Assembly (NCBI GenBank): GCA_037445875.1
Contig: JBBIJR010000056.1
Coordinates: 1 to 24,132, forward strand
Length of the DNA stretch: 24,132 nucleotides
Origin: JBBIJR01 sp037445875
GTDB taxonomy: Bacteria > CLD3 > SB21
Reading direction: 5' to 3'
Below the pieces are notes generated by a model, which did no database searches, had not been told where the DNA came from, and was given only the letters and a program-made list of their open reading frames with translations. The position numbers and the translations under genes were made by a program. This document shows positions 8,117 to 16,219 of the stretch, piece by piece; positions within the stretch are counted from its first letter, which is position 1; each line of letters starts with the position of its first letter.

Positions 8117-8157
8117 GCCCATTCTCAACCTACCCGTCTTCCTGGAGGACCCTGAAC

Positions 8158-9717
8158 ATGAAACGCGTCTACCTACTGCTCACCCTGTTGACCTCGTTTA
8201 CCTTCGGCTGCTATGAAGTACAGCGGCACTACATCATTAACCCGGACGGATCCGGTAAAGTGCTCATCGATGCCAAACTCAGTTCCCTGATGGGTGACGA
8301 TCCCGGCAAGGCGGCCAGGGAAGCCGTGAAAGGCATTCTCAAGGAGACCAGAGGCGTCGAGGCGTGGAGCGATGTGGATTTTTCTGCGCTGGAAGACGGA
8401 AGAGTCCAATTCAAAGGAACCGCCTACTTCAAAGACGTGAGCCGGATCAAGCTTCAGAACCTGGATGACTTCCGCGTATCGCTTGATCACGAATCCGGAG
8501 GAGGTCTGGTCATCCGCATCGACCAGGAACAGAAAGCGAAGAAGAAGGAGAAAGCCCGCCAGAGCACGATGCAGGAGCAGCGAAGCCGGTACCAGCAGAT
8601 GAAACCCATGCTGGCGGCCATGCTTGCAACCATGAAGTCCGAACTGACGTTCCAGTTCCCCGGAACGGTGGTCTACGCGGTCAACCTGAAGCCGGTCAGT
8701 GGTTACTACGGTTTGCGCTTTGATGGAACGGCCTTGATGGCCGCCGTGGACGCTCTCATGCAGAACGACGAATGGCTGCAGCGGCGCATCCAGCAAAATC
8801 TGGATATCCAGGACGATTCGCCGCTCGGAGAAGACATCAATGAGCGGTTGTTCGGGCAGAAGGGGCCGATTGAGGTACGTCTCGCCGGACCGTTTCAGGA
8901 TCTGTTCAACTACTCTTCTGAAGTGGAAAAAGCCCGGAACGGCTACGAAACCATGCTCGAGCGAATCGGACTCGCCGATCTTGTTCCGCCCAAGATGGCC
9001 ACGGGAGGTGGATTCCGCAGCTTGCGGGTCGTCAAGGTCATGCTCAACAACATGGAAGATCCCGACTACGGAGCGTTCGGCACAGATCAGGTGTACCAGG
9101 TGAGCCTGCTCGGTGAACTCCCGGGAGCCGTGTTGAAGGTGAAGGAAGGCATGCTCGAAAGGGCGGTTGCCGACAACGGCTCCGACCTCCTGCCGGAGAG
9201 CGAGTGGGAACGTCAGGTATACGCCAATCTGTCCAACCGTAAGACGCACGTCCTGATGGACGTCAGATTGAGGATACCGGGCCCCGGAGTGAACGGCATT
9301 CGGGAAATCGCAGGTCATCTGCAGTACGAGGTCAGCCAGAGGAGCCGTGTCTACCGGTCTCCGCTGGTCGACTTCGCTGCCAATGCGCAACTCGGTTTCC
9401 TGAATTCGGCCGTCTCCAAGGTTCTTCCAGGCTCCTGGGACGGGGAAGGCAGCGAAGTGTATCTGCAGATCGGATCGTCCGCCGAGTCTGTCAAGGCCGT
9501 TCGACTTTTTGATGCCGCCAACGTTTCGATCGAAACCAACGCGTTCTCCGCCTCCGACGAAAGCGGCGCCGAAAAGCAATGCTCGGCGTATTTCACGGTC
9601 AACAAGCCCCTTCCCAGAAAAGGCTACGTCGAGGTGGAATTGTATGACGACGTGCAGAAATTCGTGATTCCGTTCCAAATCGGAAACCTCGATCTCCTCG
9701 GCAATCTGACCCGATAA
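8158..9717 (+). CDS. Probable lipoprotein of unknown function
   Basis: 519 residues. The N-terminus MKRVYLLLTLLTSFTFGC is a short basic and hydrophobic signal ending in Cys18. The lipobox is imperfect (Thr-Phe-Gly before Cys), so lipidation is likely but not certain. After it comes YEVQRHYIINPDGSGKVLID, a strand-rich opening seen in many uncharacterised envelope lipoproteins. A charged helical stretch at about 123-150 (QKAKKKEKARQ) is followed by mixed alpha/beta sequence to the end, with no catalytic motif I recognise. The start at 8158 has GGAGG nine bases upstream; an in-frame ATG at 8113 lacks this and would bury the signal peptide. The gene begins 41 bases after icmF, so it may be cotranscribed, but no functional link is evident. 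Confidence 0.8.
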   Translation: MKRVYLLLTLLTSFTFGCYEVQRHYIINPDGSGKVLIDAKLSSLMGDDPGKAAREAVKGILKETRGVEAWSDVDFSALEDGRVQFKGTAYFKDVSRIKLQNLDDFRVSLDHESGGGLVIRIDQEQKAKKKEKARQSTMQEQRSRYQQMKPMLAAMLATMKSELTFQFPGTVVYAVNLKPVSGYYGLRFDGTALMAAVDALMQNDEWLQRRIQQNLDIQDDSPLGEDINERLFGQKGPIEVRLAGPFQDLFNYSSEVEKARNGYETMLERIGLADLVPPKMATGGGFRSLRVVKVMLNNMEDPDYGAFGTDQVYQVSLLGELPGAVLKVKEGMLERAVADNGSDLLPESEWERQVYANLSNRKTHVLMDVRLRIPGPGVNGIREIAGHLQYEVSQRSRVYRSPLVDFAANAQLGFLNSAVSKVLPGSWDGEGSEVYLQIGSSAESVKAVRLFDAANVSIETNAFSASDESGAEKQCSAYFTVNKPLPRKGYVEVELYDDVQKFVIPFQIGNLDLLGNLTR

Positions 9718-9746
9718 GTATCCCAAAAACCAACCAGGCATCATCT

Positions 9747-10076
9747 ATGCAAACCGTAGTGCTTCTTACGATATCCAACATCTTCATGACCTTTGCCTGG
9801 TATGGACACCTGAAATACAAAGATTCGCCGATCTGGCTGGCCATTCTGGCGAGCTGGGGTATCGCCTTCGTGGAGTACTGTTTCCAGGTTCCGGCCAACC
9901 GTTTCGGACACGGTCAATTCAATGCTGCGCAGCTGAAGACCATGCAGGAAGTGATTACCCTGGTGACGTTCTGTGTGTTTTCCGTTGTTTACCTGAGGGA
10001 AGAACTGAAATGGAATTACGTTGTGGGTTTCTTGCTGATGATCGCCGCCGTTTTCTTCGTTTTCAAGGAGTGGTAG
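9747..10076 (+). CDS. DUF486 family small membrane protein (DMT-like)
   Basis: 109 residues with four hydrophobic helices, at about 2-20, 29-47, 66-84 and 90-107. The segments SNIFMTFAWYGHLKY, EYCFQVPANRFGHGQFNAAQLKTMQEVITL and FSVVYLREELKWNYVVGF match the conserved pattern of the DUF486 family, half-size relatives of drug/metabolite transporters whose substrate is unknown. Length matches the family. It starts 29 bases after the lipoprotein gene with no strong ribosome site (CAGG only). It is the last gene of the plus-strand run before the AT-rich insert. I see no terminator after it. Confidence 0.9.
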   Translation: MQTVVLLTISNIFMTFAWYGHLKYKDSPIWLAILASWGIAFVEYCFQVPANRFGHGQFNAAQLKTMQEVITLVTFCVFSVVYLREELKWNYVVGFLLMIAAVFFVFKEW

Positions 10077-10145
10077 GGGCGTTCCGTCGGGAGTGATTTT
10101 GTTTCTCAAGTGGATCCCGGCTCCTTGTATTGTCTGACCAGAACG

Positions 10146-10167
10146 GCATCGCTTCTTAAAGTGATGC
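10146..10167 (+). promoter_or_regulatory. Hairpin just upstream of the broken ATPase gene
   Basis: GCATCGCTT, loop CTTA, AAGTGATGC forms a 9-pair stem with one G-T pair, ending 13 bases before the ATG at 10181 and immediately before the ribosome site AAAGGTGAG. There is no T-run, so it is not an intrinsic terminator. It could influence translation of the cassette. Confidence 0.4.
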
Positions 10168-10180
10168 GAAAGGTGAGTTT

Positions 10181-11165
10181 ATGAAAGTCAAACACTTGAC
10201 CATCGAGAATTTCAAGTCCATCAAACACATCTCCATTGATGCGGCAAGAGTCAACGTATTCATTGGCGAACCTAACACGGGCAAGTCTAACATTCTCGAG
10301 TCAATCGGACTCCTGTCCGGATTGTACTATGACCCACTTCAATTGAATGGGTTTGTCAGATACTCAAAGCTTATTGACCTGTTCCACAATCAGGACGGTA
10401 CAAAACCATTCAAGATTGTGGTCAATTCGGATGGTCAAGTTGTGGGGAGTGTTGCGGATGGCTTGTACGGCATTGACATTGTCCTCGGAGACCACTCAAC
10501 AAGGTTAAGGTTCTTCACCGATGGGAGGATAGACAACTCCAGTCAGATACGAACCCAAAACTGGGCCCAATTCTCCTCTTTCAAGTATTACCTATTCAAG
10601 TTGCTTACCGAATTCCGAAATCCGCGTCTCGACTGCCTAGCTCCGCCGAATGGAAACAACCTGTGCTCGCTTGCCGCTTCCAATCCAGGCATTCGTGAGA
10701 TCATGGTCAGACAATTTCAAGAGTTTGGATTCGTATGAGGATAAGATTGAAATCCTGAGCCAGAAGGACGGCCTGTCGATCGGAATACCCTATCATCTCA
10801 GCTCCGATGGTATTCAACGAATCATCTTCTACCTGGCCGCGATGCGGAGCAACCGATCCTCCGTCATTATCTTTGAAGAACCGGAAGCGAATGTTTTTCC
10901 TTTCTATGTGAGTACTCTGGCCGAATCCATAGCGCTCGATGAGAACCAAAACCAATACTTTGTTGCGACCCACAATCCGTATTTCTTGCTCTCCGTGCTT
11001 GAAAAGACACCTAAGTCAGACATCAGGGTCTTCGTATGCGTTCTTCATGATGGGGTAACGGGTGTGGTCCATCTGACCGATGACGAACTGCAGGAGGTCA
11101 TGGAGCTTGAACACAGCGTTTTCCACAACCTCGACCGGTTCGTTCGCAAGGAACGGCATGCATGA
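10181..11165 (+). pseudogene. OLD/AAA-type ATP-binding protein, frameshifted
   Basis: The first frame (10181-10738) gives MKVKHLTIENFKSIKHISID and Walker A GEPNTGKS (29-36), the start typical of SMC/OLD-like AAA ATPases. It ends at a TGA at 10736. The protein continues in the next frame from about 10735 (YEDKIEIL) to 11165, with the signature-like LSSDGIQRIIFYLAAM, Walker B IIFEEPEA and the switch histidine in ATHNPYF. One extra base (or two missing) between about 10700 and 10735 explains the break; joined, the product is about 327 residues, a normal size for this group. No slippery heptamer is visible, so programmed frameshifting is unlikely. AAAGGTGAG precedes the start. The stop overlaps the next gene's start (ATGA). 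Composition is AT-richer than the flanks, suggesting transfer. A sequencing error remains possible. Confidence 0.75.
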
Positions 11166-11650
11166 GAATTCATGTCGAGTGCTTAACAGACAAGTATCTC
11201 ATATCGGCACTCATGCGTAAACACAGGTTCTCTGGAAGGAACATCATTGACTCCGGTAACAAGGATCGGGTGTTGAAGAGCGTCGAGAAGGCATCAGCAG
11301 GAATCGGCATCATTCACCAGGATCCACATGCCCACCGGAGAAGAGCGATGAATTCATACACAGAAACTGGTCGTATCGGTTCGCTCATTCTTTACAGCCA
11401 CAAAGATTCAGCCAAGTACATCGTCGAAATCTGTCCGCGGCTCGAAGACTGGTTATTGTTGAGGTCGCAGAAATCCCACATAGATCCATCGAAATTCAAC
11501 TTGGATGTGAGCGCAAAGCACTGGCACGTATTGCAGATCAACAGGAACCAGAGTTACTAGCAATTTATTAATGAGCTTGTCAAAAGAGATACGGAGATAC
11601 AGGAATTGGGGAACTTCCTTGTGAGGCACTTCAAGAAGGACAAGAAGTAG
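11162..11650 (+). pseudogene. Small TOPRIM-like partner of the ATPase, with in-frame amber stop
   Basis: The first 132 residues (11162-11557) end at TAG (11558-11560). The same frame then runs on for 29 codons (QFINELVKRDTEIQELGNFL and a basic tail) to a TAG at 11648-11650, which looks like the natural C-terminus, for 162 positions in all. Features include VECLTDKYLISALM near the start (Glu then Asp, TOPRIM-like), GIGIIHQDPHA at 48-56 and CPRLEDWLLL at 91-100. These resemble small proteins encoded next to AAA ATPases. In the ones I recall, the middle motif is more acidic (of the form VDEDP), so His-Gln here may mean a damaged active site; this comparison is from memory. It starts inside the ATPase stop (ATGA overlap), so the two were translated together. 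A sequencing error could also create the stop. Confidence 0.6.
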
Positions 11651-11774
11651 TCCGAGAAGACGAACTCTGGCGATAATCGATCCGGCTGTTCAGATCCTGA
11701 CTGCCCTGCGAAACAGGACAAACCATGGGAGCACTCAGACTCTTCAACAGACGGAGAGTTTGATAATCTGAATC
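11651..11774. other. Short spacer between the broken cassette and xdhA
   Basis: 124 bases with no open frame of note, no direct repeat shared with 10077-10180 and no terminator. It holds a GATAAT at 11762-11767 close to the xdhA start. Confidence 0.4.
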
Positions 11775-13238
11775 ATGGAAAACGTTTCTGCGATCACCTT
11801 CGTTCTCGGCAGATTTCCTGTCCGTCTCGAATTCGGTTTAGCCAGTCACATACATCTTACCACCACCGTACTCCAGTACCTTCGCTCTCTCACCCATCAC
11901 AAAGGCGTAAAGGAAGGCTGTGCCGAAGGCGACTGCGGCGCGTGCACGGCAGTACTGGCCGAACCACAATCCGACGGCACGTTCCGTTATTTCGCCGTCG
12001 ATTCGTGTCTGCTATTTATGCCCATGCTGCACGGCAAGTGGCTCCTGACCGTCGAGGATCTCTGTCCGCCGGAAGGTCCGCTGCATCCGGTGCAGCAGTC
12101 CATGGTGGACGCTCACGGGGCCCAGTGCGGTTACTGCACGCCGGGCATCGTGATGTCCCTTTTCGCCCTGTACAAGAACCACAACCAACCCTCGAGAGAA
12201 ACGATCGATGATGCGCTAACGGGCAACCTTTGCCGCTGCACCGGGTATCGTCCAATCGTCGAGGCGGCCTCCAGAGCTTGTGTCCACGGCGGACGGGATT
12301 CGCTTACGGCGCAGGAGCCGAACGTACTGGAACTTCTTCGCTCGCTGCCGGACGATTCGCTCGACCTGCGCACATCCGATCAACGATATTTCAGGCCATC
12401 CACTCTGACCGAGGCGCTTCGTGTCCGTGCGGGCCATCCCGATGCGGTCGTCATCGCCGGAGCGACCGACACCGCCCTGCGCGTCACCAAACAGCACGAA
12501 CAGCTCCAGAAGGTCCTCGATCTTTCCGGCGTCCCCGAACTGAAGGAGTTCCGCGTGCAGGACGATCGCGTGATCGTCGGAGCCGGTCTGCCGTTGAACC
12601 GTCTGATGCCGCTCGTGCGCGAGCGCTTGCCGGCCCTGTACGACATGCTGCAGGTGTTCGGTTCACCTCAAATACGCAACCTGGCCACGCTGGGCGGCAA
12701 CCTCGGCACGGCCTCCCCGATCGGCGACACGCTGCCGGTCCTGATGGCGTACGGCGCGCAGGTCACGGTGCAAAGCAGAACCGGCATCCGGACACTTCCG
12801 GTGGAGCAGTTCATCACCGGATATCGGACGACCGCGTGCCGTGAGGACGAGTTGATCACATCCGTTGAGATTCCGAAGCCGGTGGAACGCACGTGGATTC
12901 GATCGTACAAGGTTTCGAAAAGGAAAGACCTCGACATCTCCTCCGTGAGCGCGGCGTTCAGGCTCACTCTGAACGAGCACGATGCCGTGCAAGACGTCCG
13001 GTTAGTCTTCGGAGGCATGGCAAGAACGACGCAGCGGGCCGCGCGGACGGAGAACTTCCTGCGCGGCCGTTCGTGGGACCGGAACACGGTCGAGCGTGCG
13101 GTTGAAAGCGTCGATGGCGATTTCAATCCGATCAGCGACGTGCGGGCAAGTGCGGAGTTCCGGCGCGTGGCGGCGAGAAACCTGCTCTTGAAATTCTGGC
13201 AGGAGACGTCGGAGGCGCAGGAAGGGACGGCGGTATGA
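11775..13238 (+). CDS. xdhA: Xanthine dehydrogenase small subunit (FeS/FAD)
   Basis: 487 residues. The electron-transfer subunit passes electrons from the molybdenum site in XdhB through two [2Fe-2S] clusters to FAD and NAD+. All eight cluster cysteines are present: C49, C54, C57 and C79 for the plant-type cluster (CAEGDCGAC), and C118, C121, C153 and C155 for the second (CGYCTPG and CRCTG). The FAD domain follows at about 200-370 (VVIAGATDTALRV and ATLGGNLGTASPIGD), then a CO-dehydrogenase-flavoprotein C-terminal domain. Length matches two-subunit bacterial enzymes. No ribosome site is well placed. A GATAAT at 11762-11767 lies where a leaderless promoter would be, but no matching -35 is seen. 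It overlaps xdhB by four bases. Confidence 0.95.
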   Translation: MENVSAITFVLGRFPVRLEFGLASHIHLTTTVLQYLRSLTHHKGVKEGCAEGDCGACTAVLAEPQSDGTFRYFAVDSCLLFMPMLHGKWLLTVEDLCPPEGPLHPVQQSMVDAHGAQCGYCTPGIVMSLFALYKNHNQPSRETIDDALTGNLCRCTGYRPIVEAASRACVHGGRDSLTAQEPNVLELLRSLPDDSLDLRTSDQRYFRPSTLTEALRVRAGHPDAVVIAGATDTALRVTKQHEQLQKVLDLSGVPELKEFRVQDDRVIVGAGLPLNRLMPLVRERLPALYDMLQVFGSPQIRNLATLGGNLGTASPIGDTLPVLMAYGAQVTVQSRTGIRTLPVEQFITGYRTTACREDELITSVEIPKPVERTWIRSYKVSKRKDLDISSVSAAFRLTLNEHDAVQDVRLVFGGMARTTQRAARTENFLRGRSWDRNTVERAVESVDGDFNPISDVRASAEFRRVAARNLLLKFWQETSEAQEGTAV

Positions 13239-15568
13239 GCCGGACGGTTTCGCACGAGAGCGCCGTACCGCACGTCACCGGACGCGCGGTGTACGTTGAC
13301 GACATGCCGATGGACCAGCGGATGCTGCTCGGCCGCGTAGTGTACAGTCCGCATGCGCGCGCCCGCATCCGGTCTTTTGATCTCGAGGATGCCCGGAGAT
13401 GTCCGAGCGTGCATGCGGTGCTTTCTGCCCGGGACATCCCCGGTGTGAATCAAATGGGTCCCGTTGTGCACGACGAGCTATGCCTGGCCGACGGTGACGT
13501 CCATTTCATCGGGCAGGCCGTTTTTCTCATTGCTGCCGAAACCGAGGAGGCGGCCCGGGAAGCTGAACGGCGGATTCGAGTCGATTACGAGCCGCTGGAG
13601 GCCGTGTTGGACATCGAAACGGCCATGGCGATGGACCGCCTGATGGGACCGGAGCGGCGAATAAACCGGGGTAACGTCGAGCAGGCCTTCGTCTCGGCTC
13701 CCCATGTACTGAGCGGCGAACTCCGGACCGGTGCGCAGGAGCACTGGTATCTGGAGACGCAGGCCTGTCTCTGCGTGCCCGGCGAAGGCCGCGAGATCAC
13801 CGCGTACAGCTCCACCCAGCACCCCAGTGAAACCCAGGCGGTCATTGCCGAAGTGCTCGGCCTGGCCAAGCACGAAGTCGTCGTCGAGGTGCGGCGGATG
13901 GGGGGCGCGTTCGGAGGTAAAGAAACGCAGGCCAATCACGTGGCCGCGTGGTGCGCACTCCTGGCGCAGGTTACGCACCGCCCCGTCAAGATCAGGCTCT
14001 TCCGCGACGACGACCAGATCATGACCGGCAAGCGTCACCGGTTCCTCATCCGCTACCGGACCGGTTTCGACGACAACGGAACGATTCAGGCGGTTCGATT
14101 CGAGCTCAACTCGGACGGCGGCGCAGCCACGGACTTGTCCTTTGCGATCATGGAGCGGGCCATGCTCCATTGCGACAATGCCTACTTCATCCCCAACATG
14201 GAAGTGACCGGACGCGTGTGGAGGACCAACCTGCCCTCCAACACCGCCTTTCGGGGATTCGGCGGCCCGCAAGGCATGGCGGGAATCGAAACCATTATAG
14301 ACCGGATAGCCCGCTATCTGAAAAAGGACGCAGCGGAAATCCGGTTCAAGAATTTCTACGACCTCGATGCGAACAATGTCACGCACTACGGCGAGACCGT
14401 CGAGAATAATCGGCTCTTCCTGCTGTACGAACAATTGATGGAGTCTTCGGAGTATCTCCGCCGGCGGGAAAAAGTCCGCCTGTTCAACGAGCGGAACGAA
14501 TTCTTCAAGAAGGGTCTGGCCGTCACACCGGTCAAGTTCGGCATCTCCTTCACGACCGCTTTTCTGAACCAGGCCGGCGCGCTCGTTCATATTTACAAAG
14601 ACGGCAGCGTGCTCGTCAACCACGGCGGCACCGAGATGGGCCAGGGCCTTCACACCAAGATCCGTCAGATCGCTGCGGTGGAACTTGGCCTTCCACTCGA
14701 GGCGGTTAAGGTAAACGCAACGAGCACCGCCAAGGTACCCAACACATCCGCTACTGCGGCTTCGGCCGGGACCGACCTCAACGGCATGGCCGTCAAGAAT
14801 GCCATCGACACGCTCAAAGAACGCATGGCACCCGTGATGGCAAAGTGGTTCAACGACCGGCAGCCGCCCGAGGCATCCCGGACCGAAGACATCGTTTTCG
14901 AAAACGGTTTCATCGCGGACCGCCGGCACATCGAGCGGCGAATCCCGTTCGCCGAAGCGATGCCGATCCTCGTCATGCGACAGGTGAGTCTGAGCGCGAC
15001 CGGATACTATCGAACACCGAACATCGGGTTTGACCGTGAAGAAGGGACCGGGCGGCCGTTCCATTACTACGCCTTCGGCATGGCGGTCACGGAAGTGACC
15101 GTGGACACGCTCACCGGCTATCACCGCATCGAGCGAACAGATATCCTGCACGATGTCGGCAACTCGATCAATCCCGGCATCGATATCGGACAGGTCGAGG
15201 GCGGCTACATCCAGGGTGTAGGCTGGTGCACGACGGAAGAGTGCAAATGGGACGAGCACGGGCGTTTGCTGAACCACTCGCCCGACACGTACAAAATCCC
15301 TGGTGTGCAGGATATTCCGCGCGATTTCCGGGTATCGCTGCTCTCCCAAGTACCGAACCCGAACACGATCCACGGCAGCAAAGCCGTAGCCGAACCGCCG
15401 TTCATGCTGGCCCTTTCGGCATGGCTCGCGATCAAAGACGCCGTCTCGGCCGTGGCGAACCACGAAGTCGAGCCGGATTTCTCGCTCCCCGCGACAAACG
15501 AGGTCATTCTCCTTGCCATCGAGAAGCTCCGGAAGCGTCAACCCTCGCGTGCGGCGGTAGCCCGATGA
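13235..15568 (+). CDS. xdhB: Xanthine dehydrogenase molybdopterin subunit
   Basis: 777 residues. It binds the molybdenum cofactor and hydroxylates hypoxanthine and xanthine to urate. Visible motifs are GQAVFLIA (93-100), MGGAFGGKE with E230, MERAM with R308, FRGFGGPQG (339-347), HGGTEMGQGLHTK and GSKAVAEPP with the catalytic E720. E230 and R308 correspond to the purine-orienting Glu and Arg of Rhodobacter XdhB (232/310) and bovine enzyme (802/880), which aldehyde oxidases replace; the 78-residue spacing is preserved. This favours xanthine over aldehydes. Translation is coupled to xdhA by an ATGA overlap. No xdhC maturation gene follows, so it must be elsewhere. Confidence 0.95.
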   Translation: MSRTVSHESAVPHVTGRAVYVDDMPMDQRMLLGRVVYSPHARARIRSFDLEDARRCPSVHAVLSARDIPGVNQMGPVVHDELCLADGDVHFIGQAVFLIAAETEEAAREAERRIRVDYEPLEAVLDIETAMAMDRLMGPERRINRGNVEQAFVSAPHVLSGELRTGAQEHWYLETQACLCVPGEGREITAYSSTQHPSETQAVIAEVLGLAKHEVVVEVRRMGGAFGGKETQANHVAAWCALLAQVTHRPVKIRLFRDDDQIMTGKRHRFLIRYRTGFDDNGTIQAVRFELNSDGGAATDLSFAIMERAMLHCDNAYFIPNMEVTGRVWRTNLPSNTAFRGFGGPQGMAGIETIIDRIARYLKKDAAEIRFKNFYDLDANNVTHYGETVENNRLFLLYEQLMESSEYLRRREKVRLFNERNEFFKKGLAVTPVKFGISFTTAFLNQAGALVHIYKDGSVLVNHGGTEMGQGLHTKIRQIAAVELGLPLEAVKVNATSTAKVPNTSATAASAGTDLNGMAVKNAIDTLKERMAPVMAKWFNDRQPPEASRTEDIVFENGFIADRRHIERRIPFAEAMPILVMRQVSLSATGYYRTPNIGFDREEGTGRPFHYYAFGMAVTEVTVDTLTGYHRIERTDILHDVGNSINPGIDIGQVEGGYIQGVGWCTTEECKWDEHGRLLNHSPDTYKIPGVQDIPRDFRVSLLSQVPNPNTIHGSKAVAEPPFMLALSAWLAIKDAVSAVANHEVEPDFSLPATNEVILLAIEKLRKRQPSRAAVAR

Positions 15569-15602
15569 CCCGCACGCTCCCGCCCATCGCTTGAAATCAC
15601 CG

Positions 15603-16091
15603 ATGCCGTTGTTCCACCGAGATCGCATTACGGGGCTGCTTGTTTATCCTCTCGGAGATCTTCTGGCCCAGTTGATACTGCATCAACTCAGCCTTGGCCG
15701 GACCGCAGCGCTGGCGTTGGCCGGCAGCCTGATCTATGCGGAAGAAATTCCACGCTGGTTCTCTTTCATCGAGCGCCGGACCGGGCACTGGCTGCTCAAG
15801 ACCCTCTTAGCGCTGTTGTACTTCAATCCGGTCTGGATAGCCCGTCATCTTTTTTTCATCGCGGTTGGTGAAGACATTTCACTGCTCGGCGGGTGGGACA
15901 GCGCAGGATTCGCGCTGCTTGCCTGTTTACAAGCAGGCCTCCGATCGTTCATCGGTGCGGTCGTGTTGTCCTTGATCGGGAATTACCTTATTCAAAACGT
16001 CGTTTCCCTCCGGCACAGGTTCCTCGCCAGCGCGGTCTTCAGCGGGCTGATGGCCCTTTACTACGCTGTTTCGGTTGTCCTGTTCAGCTGA
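15603..16091 (+). CDS. Small membrane protein with Mpv17/PMP22-like pattern
   Basis: 162 residues from the ATG at 15603; an in-frame TTG at 15591 would add four. Neither start has a clear ribosome site. Hydrophobic segments run through LLVYPLGDLLAQLIL, TAALALAGSLIYA, LLKTLLALLYFNPVWI, the central ALLACLQAGLRSFIGAVVL and the terminal SGLMALYYAVSVVLF. The order GDLLAQ, then an Arg before a Gly-rich helix, then PRWFSFIER, then a late NYLI..VVSLRHRF recalls the eukaryotic Mpv17/PMP22 family (GDxxxQ, RT, WY..LD, NF..VP..yR). This is pattern recognition from memory, not an alignment. It follows xdhB by 34 bases and may be cotranscribed. Function unknown. Confidence 0.65.
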   Translation: MPLFHRDRITGLLVYPLGDLLAQLILHQLSLGRTAALALAGSLIYAEEIPRWFSFIERRTGHWLLKTLLALLYFNPVWIARHLFFIAVGEDISLLGGWDSAGFALLACLQAGLRSFIGAVVLSLIGNYLIQNVVSLRHRFLASAVFSGLMALYYAVSVVLFS

Positions 16092-16145
16092 TTCCGTCCG
16101 CACAAACGCTCGAAGGACTCTTGTGCCGGCGAAGGAACAAAAGGC

Positions 16146-16174
16146 TTTCGCTTATCTTCCGGTTCGACTATACT
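16146..16174 (+). promoter_or_regulatory. Possible promoter of udk
   Basis: A good -10 box TATACT (16169-16174) lies 45 bases before the udk ATG, but the hexamer 17 bases upstream (TTTCGC, 16146-16151) is a poor -35. This is tentative; udk could instead be read from the xdh side. Confidence 0.25.
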
Positions 16175-16219
16175 TTCCGAGAGCTGACGCACATTTGTGA
16201 ACGAAACGGGCGGACAACC

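Noticed and set aside
6389..8128. 579-codon antisense open frame crossing the N gap
   Set aside because: It is the shadow of icmF, and part of it is made of ambiguous bases.
8173..9744. 523-codon antisense open frame
   Set aside because: It is opposite the lipoprotein gene, which has a signal peptide and ribosome site; the antisense product has no family features.
10700..10738. Programmed frameshift in the ATPase gene
   Set aside because: There is no slippery heptamer or downstream stimulatory stem, and the partner gene is also damaged, so decay or sequencing error is simpler.
15565..15594. Nine-codon open frame overlapping the xdhB stop (MTRTLPPIA)
   Set aside because: It is too short and lacks support beyond the chance ATGA overlap.
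13478..15628. 716-codon open frame on the minus strand
   Set aside because: It lies entirely opposite xdhB, encodes no recognisable motif, and reflects high G+C codon bias of the coding strand.
15893..16219. 109-residue N-terminal extension of udk
   Set aside because: It overlaps the upstream membrane protein in another frame and is not part of the kinase fold.
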